Source of the DNA: Erythroxylum novogranatense
Lineage: Eukaryota > Streptophyta > Magnoliopsida > Malpighiales > Erythroxylaceae
Reading direction: 5' to 3'
Length of the DNA stretch: 64,000 nt
Assembly (NCBI GenBank): GCA_029891385.1
Contig: JAIWQS010000093.1
Location: 434,001-498,000, forward strand
Shown piece by piece: positions 1 through 12,239 of the stretch. The notes beneath the pieces are model-generated. The model was not told the origin of the DNA and made no database searches. It saw only the letters and a program-made list of their open reading frames with translations. The position numbers and the translations under genes were made by a program. The first letter of the stretch is position 1. The number at the start of each line of letters is the position of its first letter.

Positions 1-1622
1 CTTGATTTAGTCTTTCGTTTCAAATCAAGTATGAGCACAACAAATATCATATAACAGTAATATATTAAATTCAACAAGGTAAAATTTATACAAAACAATT
101 CAAAAATAACACCTTAATATAGATTTAGCAATTCATATTCATGCTAAAAATATTCAAATTTTGCATACAAGGCAATGAAATAGAATAAGAGAAGAGAATG
201 AAATCAATTTAAAGCCTTGATATGGAAAATCTATGTTTCTAGTTTTGATCTTCTTATTTATGATGTATGCCCCTTTTTTATGTTTTCTTTCTTCTTTTGG
301 TGCATCGGCCGACTATAGAATCTACCTTCCTTTGTTGTAGCCTTCATAATATCCTTTTATAGCAAAAACTAGGTTTTTGAAGTATACACGATTACTTACA
401 CGGTTGTGTATCTCAAAGACTTTCTCAATCATGACTTTACATTGTATCAAAACCTTAAATGAGAAGATACACGCCTGTGTGTATACAAGCATGTATCTTC
501 ACATGGGCCTAATAGCACCTTCGAAGCTCCATATGTTTACAATTACTTACACAGTCACTATATACGGCTATGTAAATCCAAGGATGTTTCAATTCTTCCA
601 TTTTATTCCATGATTTATCTTCTCCTTTTGGTCTATGAAGGAAATTATTACCTACAAACACATTTGAAGCATAATAAGTACTACAAATACCATAAGATTC
701 TTAAATAACAAGCAAAATACATTAAATATAGATATGTAAATATAGTCAATTAATTGTTTATCAAGCAAATCTTTTGTTAATGCTATTTTTTATCAAATAT
801 TTGGGGTACAATCAAAGAATGTGCAATATGATTGTTCCTATAATAAATTGGTGGGCACTTATTCGAGTGATTTGTCTAAACTAAAGGAGAAAAAGGTGTA
901 ACTGGGCTGTCTTCAAAATAGCATTTTGTAGCACCATATATGGCCTTTTGGTAGAGAGGATATGTAAGAATTTTTCATAAGGCATCTGCACAATAACAAA
1001 ATCTGCTTAACCCTATTGTTCGATTTGCTAATAAACTATTAGAGATTACCCCACAAAGGTTAGGCTCACACCGGAAAAAATAATACTTTGATGGTACCTA
1101 GATTGTTCATGAAACTTGTAGGACTTGATCTTATGAATGACATAAAATTTAAGAATTGAACTTCAATATCCTAATCATGAACTATCAATGAAGATCTAAA
1201 CGATGAAGTGAATGGTGCTTGACCATTAGCAACATTTTGATTAAAACTCTTTTTTGTTGGGTCCTTAATAGATAGAGAATTTTAGCAGCTTAAGATTGCA
1301 GACCATTTTGTATTAAACTCGCGTAATTCACCTAACAAAGTGGTACTTAAACTCGCACGCCACTCTTTTTTTTTACCCGCGGGATTGAGCACAACAAAAT
1401 TACACGCACGTATTTATGCTTAATTAATTAATACACTGAAAAAATAAAACGAAGCCGTTATTTTTGTATTATTAAGGAAGAACTAGCCAATAATTTATAA
1501 TATAGCGGCCAACACATACGAAATACAGCTAGCCTAGCATACAGTTCCGGGGAGAAGAAAGGTTGCTCATAAACTATAGGGAGATGGGAACTAGCTATAT
1601 CCTGTTTCAACCCAAGGCTGTT
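1..1622. other. AT-rich intergenic DNA with probable 3' UTR of the GDSL gene
   Basis: No convincing gene is seen. The stretch from about 1,440 to 1,622 directly follows the GDSL stop codon on the minus strand and is the likely 3' UTR; AT-rich, AATAAT-like signals lie near 1,465-1,480. Positions 376-600 hold several imperfect palindromes of the type TACACGGTTGTGTA, a style often seen in plant LTR remnants, but no element ends were found. The 78-residue open frame at 377-613 has no recognisable domain and is treated as chance. Confidence 0.5.
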
Positions 1623-4468
1623 TCAAGTTCTTGAGTCCAATTCCATGATGGTGCTGAGATTCATGGGGTTCATGTACTTGGTAGTGCCTGACAGGATATG
1701 TTGAACGATGATCCTGTTAGCCCTTTCAGATGGATGAAACGGATCCCAAAAAGCATACATGTCTCTGTTAGGGCACAAGTTGGATGCAATTGTGCAAAGT
1801 CCAATCCCGTTATAAGGTCCTTGTCCGCAACATGCGACTTTAGATGTAACAAATCCTGCATGTTAAAGCACGTCCTTTAGTGTAGTCTACTAGCATATAA
1901 CAATAATTGAAAACGGAGATAATTTAGTATAGTAGTTAAGCGTTACAGAGAGAAACGAAAAAGAAAAACACTACATGCACTGCAGGAATAGAGTAGACCA
2001 GAAAGTTTTGAGAAGAGACAAATTTGACCATACGCAGTAGACTGCGAAATGTCTCCGACACATATTGATTCATTTAAGCGCAGGAGTTAGTGGATCAACA
2101 GCCCTGTTTATGCGCAAGAAAACAGAACCAGTCATATCATGCAATTTACGTTAAAAGGACCCCCACAGATCTTCTTAATCTAATGCTGGTTAATCCAGAT
2201 CTGGTTGCCTTCACTTACAGAATTGGTTATAATCTCTGGTTTCCTTCACTTACAGAATTGGTTATTGCATATAATCTAATGCATGTTTCCGGGAGAACAA
2301 TAAGCAGAGTTCTTTGTAAACGATATTGTGTGGGCGTTATGAATGGCCAAAATTAAATATTTTTTTAACTCAAGCTGATAGTTTAGCTAATTTGAGTCGT
2401 ACTCGGGATGAAAAGTTAAGGATACGAATATTTCTCCTGCTTTATCCAGCAGATTAAAAGGAAAAGGGGATCTGATGGCGTACCATATGCTCGAGGATTA
2501 GTGATGAAATCCATGTTCATTTTATATGCATTTGCTGCAATGAACACATCTGATCCAATTTCATTATTGAGTCCATTTATCATTTGCACAAGTTGGGGGT
2601 TGAACAAGGCAGCTGCCCTTTGCAGTTCCACAGCACATTCACCATTCCTGCTCCTCATGGCCAATTCTGCGGGAACACAGCCCAGTGGTCCAGTGCCAGT
2701 CACCAGGACTCGGCGGGCTCCCAAGTTGTAGAGCCTCTGCGTTTTCCAGAGTATTCCTTATTCCTTTTCTTAGCAATAAAAATTCAATTTTTTGTTCTTA
2801 ATTGGAAATCAGAAAAGACATAATCAAAAAAATAAATCACATGTTGCCCAACATCAGTGTTCAAACTTAAAAGAACAACCGTCAAGTCTACTGCACAAAC
2901 TCTGGGTCAATAATTTAAGTTATAATAGGTAACAGTAACAATTAATGGCAGTAGTTAGGATTAATGATCTCAATTTTATAACTTGAACTTTAGTTGCCAA
3001 AGTTGCTTAAGATATGGGCGCGTTCATGTAATTTATGCTTTTCATCTAACAATCATCCATGTTCCTGTATGTTTTGTTTTAAGCTTTGACCAATACCATT
3101 AATGACTTGTTTTTGAGTAGCATAAGAGTATCCGAAAAGTGAAACATTTTGTGACAAAACACTGAAGCTTATAAAAGGGCAGAAAGAGAATGAAATGCAT
3201 ATTCTCTGGACATGATCCCCATCAAAGGCTTTTAGTGGGAAAATCATTTCTCAGTAGGTATTATTCTAATAAGGGTTTTCAATTATACGTGAAGAGAAGA
3301 GACTATCCCATGTCGAGCGAACTCACCAACCCAAACAGTTCCCAAGATCCATGCAAAACCAGCCATTGATTATATCGGATAGTTCGCACAACACTTACGT
3401 GAAACCTACTTCAATGCTCCATCTAAAGGTTATTCGCTTTTCCTTATCAAATGACTCAATTATACTATCAACTATGTCATTAATGGTGTAGGCTACATGA
3501 ATATACAATTTAGTTTCATGATCAAAACGGTGTAGTGAGAGTGCAAAGACTAATTATGCCGATTGCAATAGGGAAATAACTAAAGCGCTTACATAAATTA
3601 GAGCAGACATTTGTAAAACAAAACAGCACAATTATGTAAAAAGTGTAATAGGAACGTTACGGTTAATATTTTGCGATACTCGGAAATGAGGTAGACAACA
3701 TAATCTGGGAGTGCGAATTGGCGAGATCTTGCAGAGAAAGGCACCAAGTAGTAGTTGTTCACAAAATCATTGCCTCCTAAAGTGATGAGAACTAGTGCTT
3801 CATTCACTAATCTCTGAGCTTGCTCGGGTCCAATTAAGGCGCTGACCCTTTGCTGGTATTGTTGGAAGTACTCCAATTGTTTCGATATTCTAATGATATT
3901 TAGCTACAAAAAGAGCATCACGTAGAAATTGGTTAAACCGCAACAGCTTTTCATTTTATAAAAAACAACTGCTAATTAAGCGGCTAAATGGACTTACAAA
4001 TTGAATTCCAGTATCATTGAGGATACCAATCCCAGCTGAAGCAAAATTGGCACCAATAAGTAGCCTTTCTCTTGTAAGAGCAGGACTCAAATAAGGCAAG
4101 GTAGGTTCTGATCCAATAGCCTGACCTGAGAAAACATATACATTAGTCATTGCTGCCCGAAAGTAAACATTAATAGCAATTCAACTTATCCCTTTAGAAA
4201 TTTGGATCATACTAATAAGGTCAGGGATATTAAGGCCATTGGAGAAGCGGCCGGTGGCTCGATGGCTCGGATAGTCAATCCCATAAGGTGGTGCATCAGC
4301 TCGTGCGGTGGTGGCAAGGTAATTATTGTTGCCATTATCAACTAGTGAATCACCGAAAACAAAGAAGGACCTAGCTGCTTCTGCCTCAGGGGCAAAACTT
4401 GCCAGAAGTGTCACAACTAGGCCTAAAATGACAACAGAAGTGTGGAAGGGTGGGATGGCTGTCGACAT
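1623..4468 (-). CDS. LTL1-like: GDSL esterase/lipase, LTL1-like, five exons, intact
   Basis: Secreted SGNH-fold serine esterase/lipase of 370 residues, the usual family length. Exons on the minus strand, in order: 4468-4213, 4125-3998, 3903-3661, 2736-2484, 1855-1623. Every intron begins GT and ends AG, and the phases are consistent (256, 128, 243, 253 and 233 nt, 1,113 nt in all with stop). Residues 1-32 form a signal peptide (hydrophobic core [12 protein letters not shown], then AEAA). Block I is [16 protein letters not shown] with the nucleophile Ser; [11 protein letters not shown] supplies the block II Gly; [10 protein letters not shown] is block III (GxND); [10 protein letters not shown] is block V with catalytic Asp and His. 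The protein reads closest to Arabidopsis LTL1 (Li-tolerant lipase 1), including the [13 protein letters not shown] and NLCPNRD segments. The substrate is unknown; the family acts on extracellular or cuticle-related lipid esters. No disabling change was seen. Confidence 0.93.
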
Positions 4469-4583
4469 TATTGGCTTTCAAGAAACCCCGGCAATTAAAA
4501 AGAACGGTAAAAGCTTGCAAGGCAGGTGCGCTACCTAGCTATGACACACTTGGGATGTCAAGTAAATGAGTGAGGAATGCTGG

Positions 4584-4594
4584 CTATATATAAA
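4584..4594 (-). promoter_or_regulatory. Probable TATA box of the GDSL gene
   Basis: On the minus strand the sequence reads TTTATATATAG about 115 bp upstream of the GDSL start codon at 4468. This would put transcription start near 4,555 and give a 5' UTR of roughly 80-90 nt. It is the only good TATA-like block close to the gene. The start site is inferred. Confidence 0.6.
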
Positions 4595-5949
4595 GCTCGA
4601 AGTCTTTGGTCCTCTGATGGACCATTCATGGCTTTTTGATCTACCAACATAGGTGACAGATAACTATACTTTTTGAAGCCCCTTTCAATGTGCCTAGATG
4701 CAAGTTTATCTATACTTCAACATTCTTCTAATGGAAAGACAAATGAGTAAATCGTTAAATATAAACTGCCTGACCCAATTAGGAATCTAATTATGCGCTA
4801 CAAAATTTGATTTACAGTTTGTCAAAATCTGATGTTCCATGTTTTATCTAGTGTCCCTTGAAAATTTTGGTATCTATTTTTAGTTCAAATTCTTCAAATA
4901 CGAACAATAACTGAGCCTTGCCACAAAATAATAATTTCATTCTTTTTGTGTACATTTGTTCAAGTTTATAAACAATGTTGCTTAACGTTACTCGATGTTA
5001 ATCTTGATCTCCGATCATAAAATTGTTTAATTAGAGAGTTAAAGATAAATTAAAAGGAATTTTAATTTATCTAATTTTAATTATGAATTAAAATTAAAAT
5101 TAAAATTTATAATCATTACTAACATATTTGAAAACCTAATGGGTCATACGTAAAGAATGAGTTGTAGAAAGCAAATATGTTTCTAACCAAGTTAGACTTG
5201 ATTATAAAATTTTACAAACTTTATGGTTAAATATGAGATATTTAATAAATAAGGATCAATATCGATATTGAATCTTATTTGTATTGAATCTTATTTGAAC
5301 ATAATTGGTTTAGAATTTAATTTCAATTAAAATACTAAAATGTTCAAATTTTATTATAAATAAACTTAAGTTTAATAGAGCTAACATTTCATCGAGCTCT
5401 CTCTATAAAAGTTACAGGTTCTTTCAACTTGTTTTGTTAATACCGTTAGAAGTCGAATACTTATGCGGCTATAATAGTTGAGATGGATCAGTTTAAGAAG
5501 CAATTTGAGAGATACGACAAGAATATGATCAAGCTTTAGGATAAGGTATGAATTAAGATTCATGATTTATTATGATTTATGTGTTAATCATTTTATAAAA
5601 TTAAAATGAACTTAGTTTTTGAGAAATCAAAATATGAAAAAATTTCAAAATTATTCCATTGTGGTTGGGATATGATTGCTAATATAATTAAAAAAAATTA
5701 ATTTCCGAGACCTTTGGCTTGTTTCAACAAAGGTGCTTTCCAGTTATTATTGTGTTGGGAATAAAGCATAATTTTTTGTATACTCATTAATTAATGAGTT
5801 GAACAAGTAGACATTCTAGAGACGAAGCGAGTCAAAGATGAGTCTTGACTCATTTGAGATGCCACATCTACCATATGTAGAAATGAGTTTTGTCGCTAAA
5901 AAGGGGTTTTGAGCCAAGCTATGAGAGAGCATGTAAACTTTGTTAAGAA
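4595..5949. other. AT-rich noncoding DNA upstream of the GDSL gene
   Basis: Contains the likely upstream promoter of the GDSL gene (4,595 to about 5,000) and then very AT-rich sequence with short ATTAAAATTAAAATT-type runs (5,060-5,110). Open frames are short and featureless. No element ends were recognised. Confidence 0.5.
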
Positions 5950-6213
5950 CAATTAAGACTTGGATAGAGTTGGGTCATAGCTATATTAAAACTGAAAATA
6001 TTGAAGATAAAATAGACACATAAATTTTATATGAAAAACTCCTAAATTAAGGTAAAAGCCACGAGTAAGGATAGAAGAATTTTACTACTGAAAAAACTGG
6101 AGAATTATAAGGAGAAAACTAGATCCACAAAAATACACAGAATATTTTGGTCTCTTTTTTTCTCTCTCACCTGACATCTCTCTTTTTCTACTTGTTGTGT
6201 GTTTCTTCATGCT

Positions 6214-6239
6214 ACTCCTACCTTTTTATAGGTAGGAGT
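6214..6239 (-). promoter_or_regulatory. Copia LTR TATA box inside a perfect inverted repeat
   Basis: Ten-base arms ACTCCTACCT and AGGTAGGAGT flank a six-base loop. Read on the element's sense strand, the loop and inner arm make CCTATAAAAAGG, a good TATA box, about 65-90 bp inside the LTR. The site therefore could be both the LTR core promoter and a hairpin. Confidence 0.6.
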
Positions 6240-6559
6240 GCATTATGTGAATGGCTGACAAAATGGTCAATCATTTTTATGCCTACTAACCATAATTTTT
6301 GACAATTCTCTCACTTAAAGATTTGATTGATAATCAATCATATTTTCACATCATTCTTTTCTACCTTGTCGCTTCATGTTGCTTAACTTTTTGTCAGGCT
6401 ACATGATAATCGACACTATATAAATTTGTCAACATTGATTACTTTTGTCATAAAATATGTCAGGTTGTCTATGGTATAAATTTTTTGAATATCCAATATT
6501 CCTTCTTCCACTTTCTCACGAATGAAGAGATATTGAACTCGAATGTATTTTGTCTTTGA

Positions 6560-6900
6560 ATGAAATGCTAGATTCCTTGCAAGATGCAAAGCACTTTAGT
6601 TATCACAAACAAAGTAATGTTCTATTGTTTGCATTCGAGTTCTTTCAACATCAACTTCAACCACACAGCTTCTTTACTACCTTGTGTAGCTGCTACATAT
6701 TCTGTTTTTGTTGTTGACGTAGCCACAACTAACTATAGTTTTGAAACCCAATTCATAGCCCCTCTAGTTAATGTGAACACATATTCAGTAATGGATTTAC
6801 TTTTGTCAAGATCACTTATATAATCAGAATCAACATATCCTCTGATATTAAAATCTGATCCTCTATAACTTAATGCAATATTTGAGGTTTCCTTGATATA
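6560..6900 (-). pseudogene. Copia RNase H remnant
   Basis: The minus-strand translation shows the copia RNase H pattern: GYVDSDYISDLDKSKSIT, then YVFTLTRGAMNWVSK, then TKTEYVAATQGSKEAVW, corresponding to the usual D-S-D, GxVxxWxSKxQ and STxEAEYxA blocks. A stop replaces the Gln expected after SK. It forms the 3' coding end of the element. Confidence 0.75.
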
Positions 6901-7212
6901 TCTGAGAATTCTCTTAATAGTATTCTAATACTCTTGACTAGGATTCGCCATGTATGGACTAATTACTTCCGCTGCATATGCAATGTCTGGTCTTGTACAA
7001 ATCATAGCAAATATTAAGCTTTCTACTGTTGATGCATATGATACTCAGGACACCTTCATCCTCTCTTATTCAATGCTAGGACTCATACTTGAGGATAACT
7101 TGAAATTAACAGGAAGAGAGGTAGAAATTTACTTACAATCTTGCATACTAAAATGTTGTAAGATCTTTAAATAATTCTTCTAAGAAAGTCAAATCTTCTT
7201 ATTATTTCTGTC

Positions 7213-7900
7213 TCAATAAATTTGCATCTCTAGAATCTTGTTTGCTGGTCCCAAGTCCTTCATTTTAAATTTCTTAACCAATTGTGCCATCAATTCTTTG
7301 ATACCCTCATTGTTGAAGCCTGCAACCAACATGTCGTCCATGTATAATAGAAAAATTATAAAATCATCTTTATTAAACTTCTTGAAATATGCACAAGGGT
7401 CTGCATTCAATCTACTATATTCAATGCTTATGATAAAGAAATCAAATCTCTTATATCAACACCTCGATGCCTACTTTAGACCATATAGAGATTTGTTCAA
7501 TCTGCAAACCAAGTTCTCTTTTCCTTATTCTTCAAAACCTTCTAGCTGGAGCATATAAATTTCTTCTTTAAGATCTCCATAAAGAAATGCAGTTTTCACA
7601 TCTAAATGCTCAAGATGCAAGTCAAATATATCACACATTGCTAGGACTACTCGAACAGTAGTAATCGAACTATAAGAGAAAATATTTCATTGAAGTCAAT
7701 TCCTTCCTTTTGAGCTTATCCTTTTACCACCAATCTAACACAATATCGCTCTACTTGATCGTCACCACTCCACTTGATCTTGTAAACCCATTTATTGTCA
7801 ATAGGCTTTCTTTCTTATGGTAGTGATACTAGCTCCCATGTCTTATTTGTATACAGAATTTCAAATTTTTCCTGCATTGCTGTCATCCACTGAGATGCAT
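7213..7900 (-). pseudogene. Copia reverse transcriptase remnant
   Basis: The 65-residue open frame at 7410-7213 contains the RT active site YMDDMLVAG, followed by the copia-typical KFKMKDLGPA and ILEMQIY. Upstream on the same strand the RT continues in broken frames (7,410-7,900). The Met in YMDD replaces the usual Val, a tolerated variant. Stops and shifts make it non-functional. Confidence 0.8.
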
Positions 7901-8173
7901 ATGAATTATTCATTGCTTTTTGAAGAATTGATAGCTCTTCGTCTTTAGTTAAAGGACAGTATAGAATATTGCTCTCCATAATATAATCTCAATGTTCTTC
8001 TTGTTTGAGTTGATCTCCGAGTATCTGAAACATTAGATTTGACTAGTTCTTGCTCCTCATGCTCTGATGCAGCTTCAAAAGAATCATTTTGATCAAATTC
8101 TCTTTCCACTTATATTGATGTAGTATCTGAATTCTCTTTTAAAATGTTGACATCTTCTGTTTGCTCTTAATCA

Positions 8174-8560
8174 TTATTTTCTAAGAAAATAACATCTCTG
8201 CTGATAACAATTTTGTGGGTAGTGGAATCCTACCGATGATACGTTTACTCCTTCAACATATCTCAATAAAATACATCTTTTGGATTTTTGATCTAACTTC
8301 GTATTTTCTTGGGCAATGAACATCACTTTTGCAGGAATTTCAAATATATGAAGATTTAAATAATTCACTAGTCTACCAGCCCACATCTTCATCAGTGTCT
8401 TCAACTCAATTGCAGTTGATAGAGCCCAATTCACCACATAACAAGCAGTATTGACTACTTCTACTTAGAATTTCTTATCTAAACTAGCATTTCTCATCAT
8501 CACTCTTGTTCTTTCCTACAGAATTCTATTCATCCGCTCCATCACTCCATTTTGTTGAGG
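8174..8560 (-). pseudogene. Copia integrase C-terminal remnant
   Basis: The 87-residue frame at 8437-8174 matches the copia integrase end: a degraded form of the W-x-G-K-P-V-N-Y-L block, then NLHIFEIPAKVMFIAQ, then KLDQKSKRCILLRYVEGV (usual form KLDxKSxKCIFLGY). The D-D-35-E core is not intact. It lies directly upstream of the RT remnant on the same strand, as expected for copia. Confidence 0.7.
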
Positions 8561-8870
8561 AGTGTATGTCGTTATGAACTATCTTTTGATGCCTTCTTAC
8601 TTGCAGAATTCATCAAATCTTTACCAGTATATTCACCTCCATTATTTGATCTTCTTACCAGATTTGAGTTCCACCAGCGCTATATAAATTTTGAAAATAG
8701 GAAACATATCTATCTTCCTCTTGATAGGAAATATCTAACATCTCCTCCAAAGTTGATGTCATATCTCTCCAAGTGCAGCAATTACATCAACAACAACTCA
8801 ATCAAATTGCACAATTTAATTCAGATCTAAGAAGATACATCGACGAGCCTTATTATGGCTCGAGTTCTCA

Positions 8871-10401
8871 AAGACAAAAAAAAGATTGGGAAAAAGGAAA
8901 ATGTTAGGTTTTATTTTTCTCCTAAATTAATTATTTTAATTTTAACACAATTATTTTTTGCATAAATAATTTATTATAATTATCATTTATCCAAAAATTT
9001 AATAAGTGACTTAATTTACTATATATATTCTATTAAAGAAAATTTTAATAAAGAAAATTTTTATAAAATATTTAAAATTTGAATATATTATTATTGCTAT
9101 TTAAATTTTAAATTATAATTATAAAGTTTAATTAAAATAATTTTTAATAATTAACCCTATCAGTAATTCTAAAAGATGAAACATTTCTCCGAGTTTAATT
9201 TTCTTTTCCAATGATCAAACAAAGTACAGGTGTAATAAATGTTGAGAGATAATTGAACTCATGGTTTTGTTTTTTCCATTTATCTCACTATCACATATTC
9301 AATATTCCACCTCTAAAGAATTTGAAAGTTGATTATAGCTACGAGTTTATTTTTAACCATCTTACTCGAGATAAAAACGGATTAGTTACATCTCAATCTC
9401 CTTAACCAAATAGATATTTCTTTTCATCATATGCCATGCAACATGGAAATTAACAAACATTAATTGGTGGGGTTGGTTTTATCTAACTTTCAACATTATT
9501 ATCCCACCGGTGTTATGGTGAATATATATGATGAACTCAATAATATGGTGACGTTTTATAGGTGTGATAATATATCATTCAATTACCATATCAGGGTATT
9601 TTAAATGTCTGGAGCCTACAAAGCTGTACATCATGTTTTGAGAAATATGTCAAAAATCATTTCCACTTTCTTGCGTGGAAGGATGAAGCGATTTTCTATC
9701 TGCTTCGCTGATTTTTTTTTTAAAAAAGACCTGATCAATAAAAGGTTCTTTTACATTTAAAAACGTACAATATACATAAATATCTAACCCCATAGGCCAA
9801 AGATAGGAAAAGAAACCCATAACATAATAGGAGGAATACATAATGAGCTGCAAGAAACTTTATAGTTCCAACTACATTGGCAGCAAGCAGCTCCAAGCCA
9901 CGTACCGCAACAGGAGAAGCAATCAAACTGTCCCTGGAGCGGCCATGTTGTAGATTCCCAAAATTTGCTGTAGAGTGCCTCCAACATGCTAACTTTTTCA
10001 GTCTATTGAATTCAGAGTTGGGAATCTCTTAAATTCTCTGCGGTAAAATTGGAAGCTGCCATAGCTAGATCAATGAATAATGTCCTTCTGGTTTATTTTC
10101 CAATTCCACTTTACGTACAACAGGTTTTATTTCGCTGGCAATTTTGGTTGAGAAGCGGCTAAACCCAATGGATCAATAAATGAATCTCAAATGCTACTAA
10201 GACCGTTCATCTTGGTTCTTTTTGTCTCAGCCTAGCGTCCAGAGTCATGTGTTGTCTAGTTGAAAATTTTGAACCAATTGAAATCCATATATGACCAGAT
10301 GTTTATTATTAATAAAGATATAAGCCAACTGCAACAATTCTTAATCATTGCTGTTTTGACAAATACTATTATAGTTTCTATATTCCAACAGTGACAGGCA
10401 T
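8871..10401. other. AT-rich noncoding DNA
   Basis: No supported gene. 8,880-9,170 is extremely AT-rich. Three overlapping minus-strand open frames between 9,650 and 9,990 (up to 67 aa) include hydrophobic stretches but no known motif and no agreement on one frame; they are probably chance or a small gene relic. Confidence 0.4.
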
Positions 10402-12230
10402 TGTGACGCCCCAAACTATACCCTAGTCGGAATTTGTTATGTTCATGAAAGTATATGTAATGGGTGTTAAAGAATATGAAAGTGAGTCTTTAGCACGGGA
10501 CATAATTGGCATTAACGAAATTGTTGGGGGTAATTTATGTTAAATGTGTTATATATGCATAAATATGAATTAATCATGGGCCAAAATGCTAAATGAATTA
10601 AGATGATATACAATTACATGGAATAAGAAAATGGTGTCACCAAATTGCATTTAATAAAAATTGAAAAGTAAGAACCAATGGGCCCATTGTCACTCAACAC
10701 ACCATAAGATTTACATATAAATATGAAGAGGATGGGATGAGGCCGGCCCTAACAGTCAAAATTTAGAATTTTGAGCTCCACTCTACGTAAGAATTCATAC
10801 TAAACTTGATATCTAAAGAGGATTTTGAAAGAAACACATGAAATTGGTGTATTTGATGTCTAGGAGGAGGACAAGACCAAAGACAAAGGCAAAGGGAAGC
10901 AAGTGGAGTGAAGAAAAAGGGTTTTGATCACTCCTTGGAGAGGTATGGGAATTTTAATATGTTTGCTTGAATTTATGAGTGTGATGTGAGGACAATTAAT
11001 CAAAGAAGTATTCCATAGGCAAATGGGATGTGTACCTAGCTGAATGGATAGGTTTCACTGAATAGGCTTCTCTAATTTGGCCATATCTTGGCATGTAAAC
11101 CTCTAAATTGGATAATTCTAATTGGAGATTAAACTTGAGACATAAGCCTAAAACTTTCATGAAGTAATAGAAATTTGATTCTACATCTAAGATTTTTGAA
11201 TTTTGTCCTGAAGTTAAGTTTTGGCTACTGTCCTTAATTTAGAATAGCTTGTAGTGTTTTGAGTATCACTCTAGGAATAATTAACTAGATTGCATGAAAT
11301 TTATGTAATTATAAATTAAAACATAGAGAAGCATTTTTATAGAAGACTATTTTCCCTAAAAACCCCAATTTCTAGGCTAAAATGGGCATACAAAATGGAC
11401 CTGGAAACCTATTTTGAGAAAAGCTGGAAATTGGCGAAGCACAACTGCGAGTATGAGGGTGCAACCATGCATAACCTCATTTTAACCCAAAGATAAATTT
11501 CCCTCACCCAAATGCTACCGAAATTCATCAGAACCTTTTCAAACGTCAATGAAACTTAGCAAACCCATTTATAAGGGTAATATGAGACTCATCATGCATG
11601 TAATTTGTATATACGTGAATGATTTCATTTTTGTATTATTGAGAAGGAATATGATCATAAAGCATATTAAATAAGATTAGGCATGATAAACATTGTTAAA
11701 TTATAATGTAAGCAAAAGGGAATGAGTTTATATGTTGTGAATTTGTTACTCTAAATTGTGATTCTGAAATGTAATTATAACGCTTTGATGATTAGTTTTA
11801 CCCTACTAAGTCCTAGTTGTGGGTAAATAGATATGCCTAGAAGGGTCTGCAGTTGCTTATGTTTTAAGACACTACGGTGTCTTCTGTTTTAGAGATTTAT
11901 GTCTCTTTTGTTTTAAAGATTTATATCTCTTCTATTTTAGAGACTTATGTCTCTTCTATTCTAGATGTTGTTTCCTCTTCTGTAGATACCAACCGTAGGT
12001 ATCTTCTATTTTGTTCCTGTTACTCACGTTTGAAGGAATTAATAGGTAATTCTATATATGATCTGATATTTGTTTTGTTCCAATGTAAAATTAGATCCTC
12101 AATAATCTCTGAATTTCATTTTAAATATTGTTATACGTATTAAGAAATTTCATGACTTTTATTTTATGACGTATTTTCCATCAATTAAATGTCAATAATT
12201 ATGTTCATATGGCTGTTAGGCGAATGCTGT
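10402..12230 (+). mobile_element. Possible solo or truncated LTR
   Basis: Starts TGTGACGCCCCAAAC, a common form for LTR starts of plant Ty3/gypsy elements. It then contains LTR-like unique sequence and a run of small hairpins (11,867-12,003) before merging into other repeat DNA near 12,230. No matching second copy, PBS or target duplication was found in the window, so the right end and the class are uncertain. Confidence 0.35.
11867..12003. repeat. Array of short hairpins with TTCTNTTTTAGA-like spacers
   Basis: Five short inverted repeats follow each other: 11867-11882 (AGACAC/GTGTCT), 11891-11906 (AGAGA...TCTCT), 11915-11930 (weaker), 11939-11954 (AGAGAC...GTCTCT) and 11985-12003 (GATACC/GGTATC). 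Successive starts lie about 24 bases apart for the first four, and the separators are variants of TTCTATTTT. Confidence 0.7.
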
Positions 12231-12239
12231 GAGTAGTCC

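Larger units (their letters stand above)
5950..8870 (-). mobile_element. Decayed Ty1/copia retrotransposon fragment
   Basis: Minus-strand remnant with copia domain order: integrase C-terminal part (8,560-8,170), then reverse transcriptase (7,900-7,210), then RNase H (6,900-6,560). These are followed by a PPT-like AAGTGAGAGAAT (6305-6316) and an LTR start TGTCAAAAATTATGG at 6304 that reads leftward. Gag, protease and the 5' LTR are not recognisable, so the fragment is 5'-truncated. The coding parts carry many stops and frameshifts. The left limit of the LTR (about 5,950) is approximate. The LTR style (short, TATA in a hairpin) resembles Tork/Tnt1-type elements, but the lineage is an inference. 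Confidence 0.75.

Noticed and set aside
9650..9987. Overlapping minus-strand frames with hydrophobic segments, possibly a small membrane protein
   Set aside because: Three different frames of under 70 codons, no conserved motif and no supporting splice or promoter signal.
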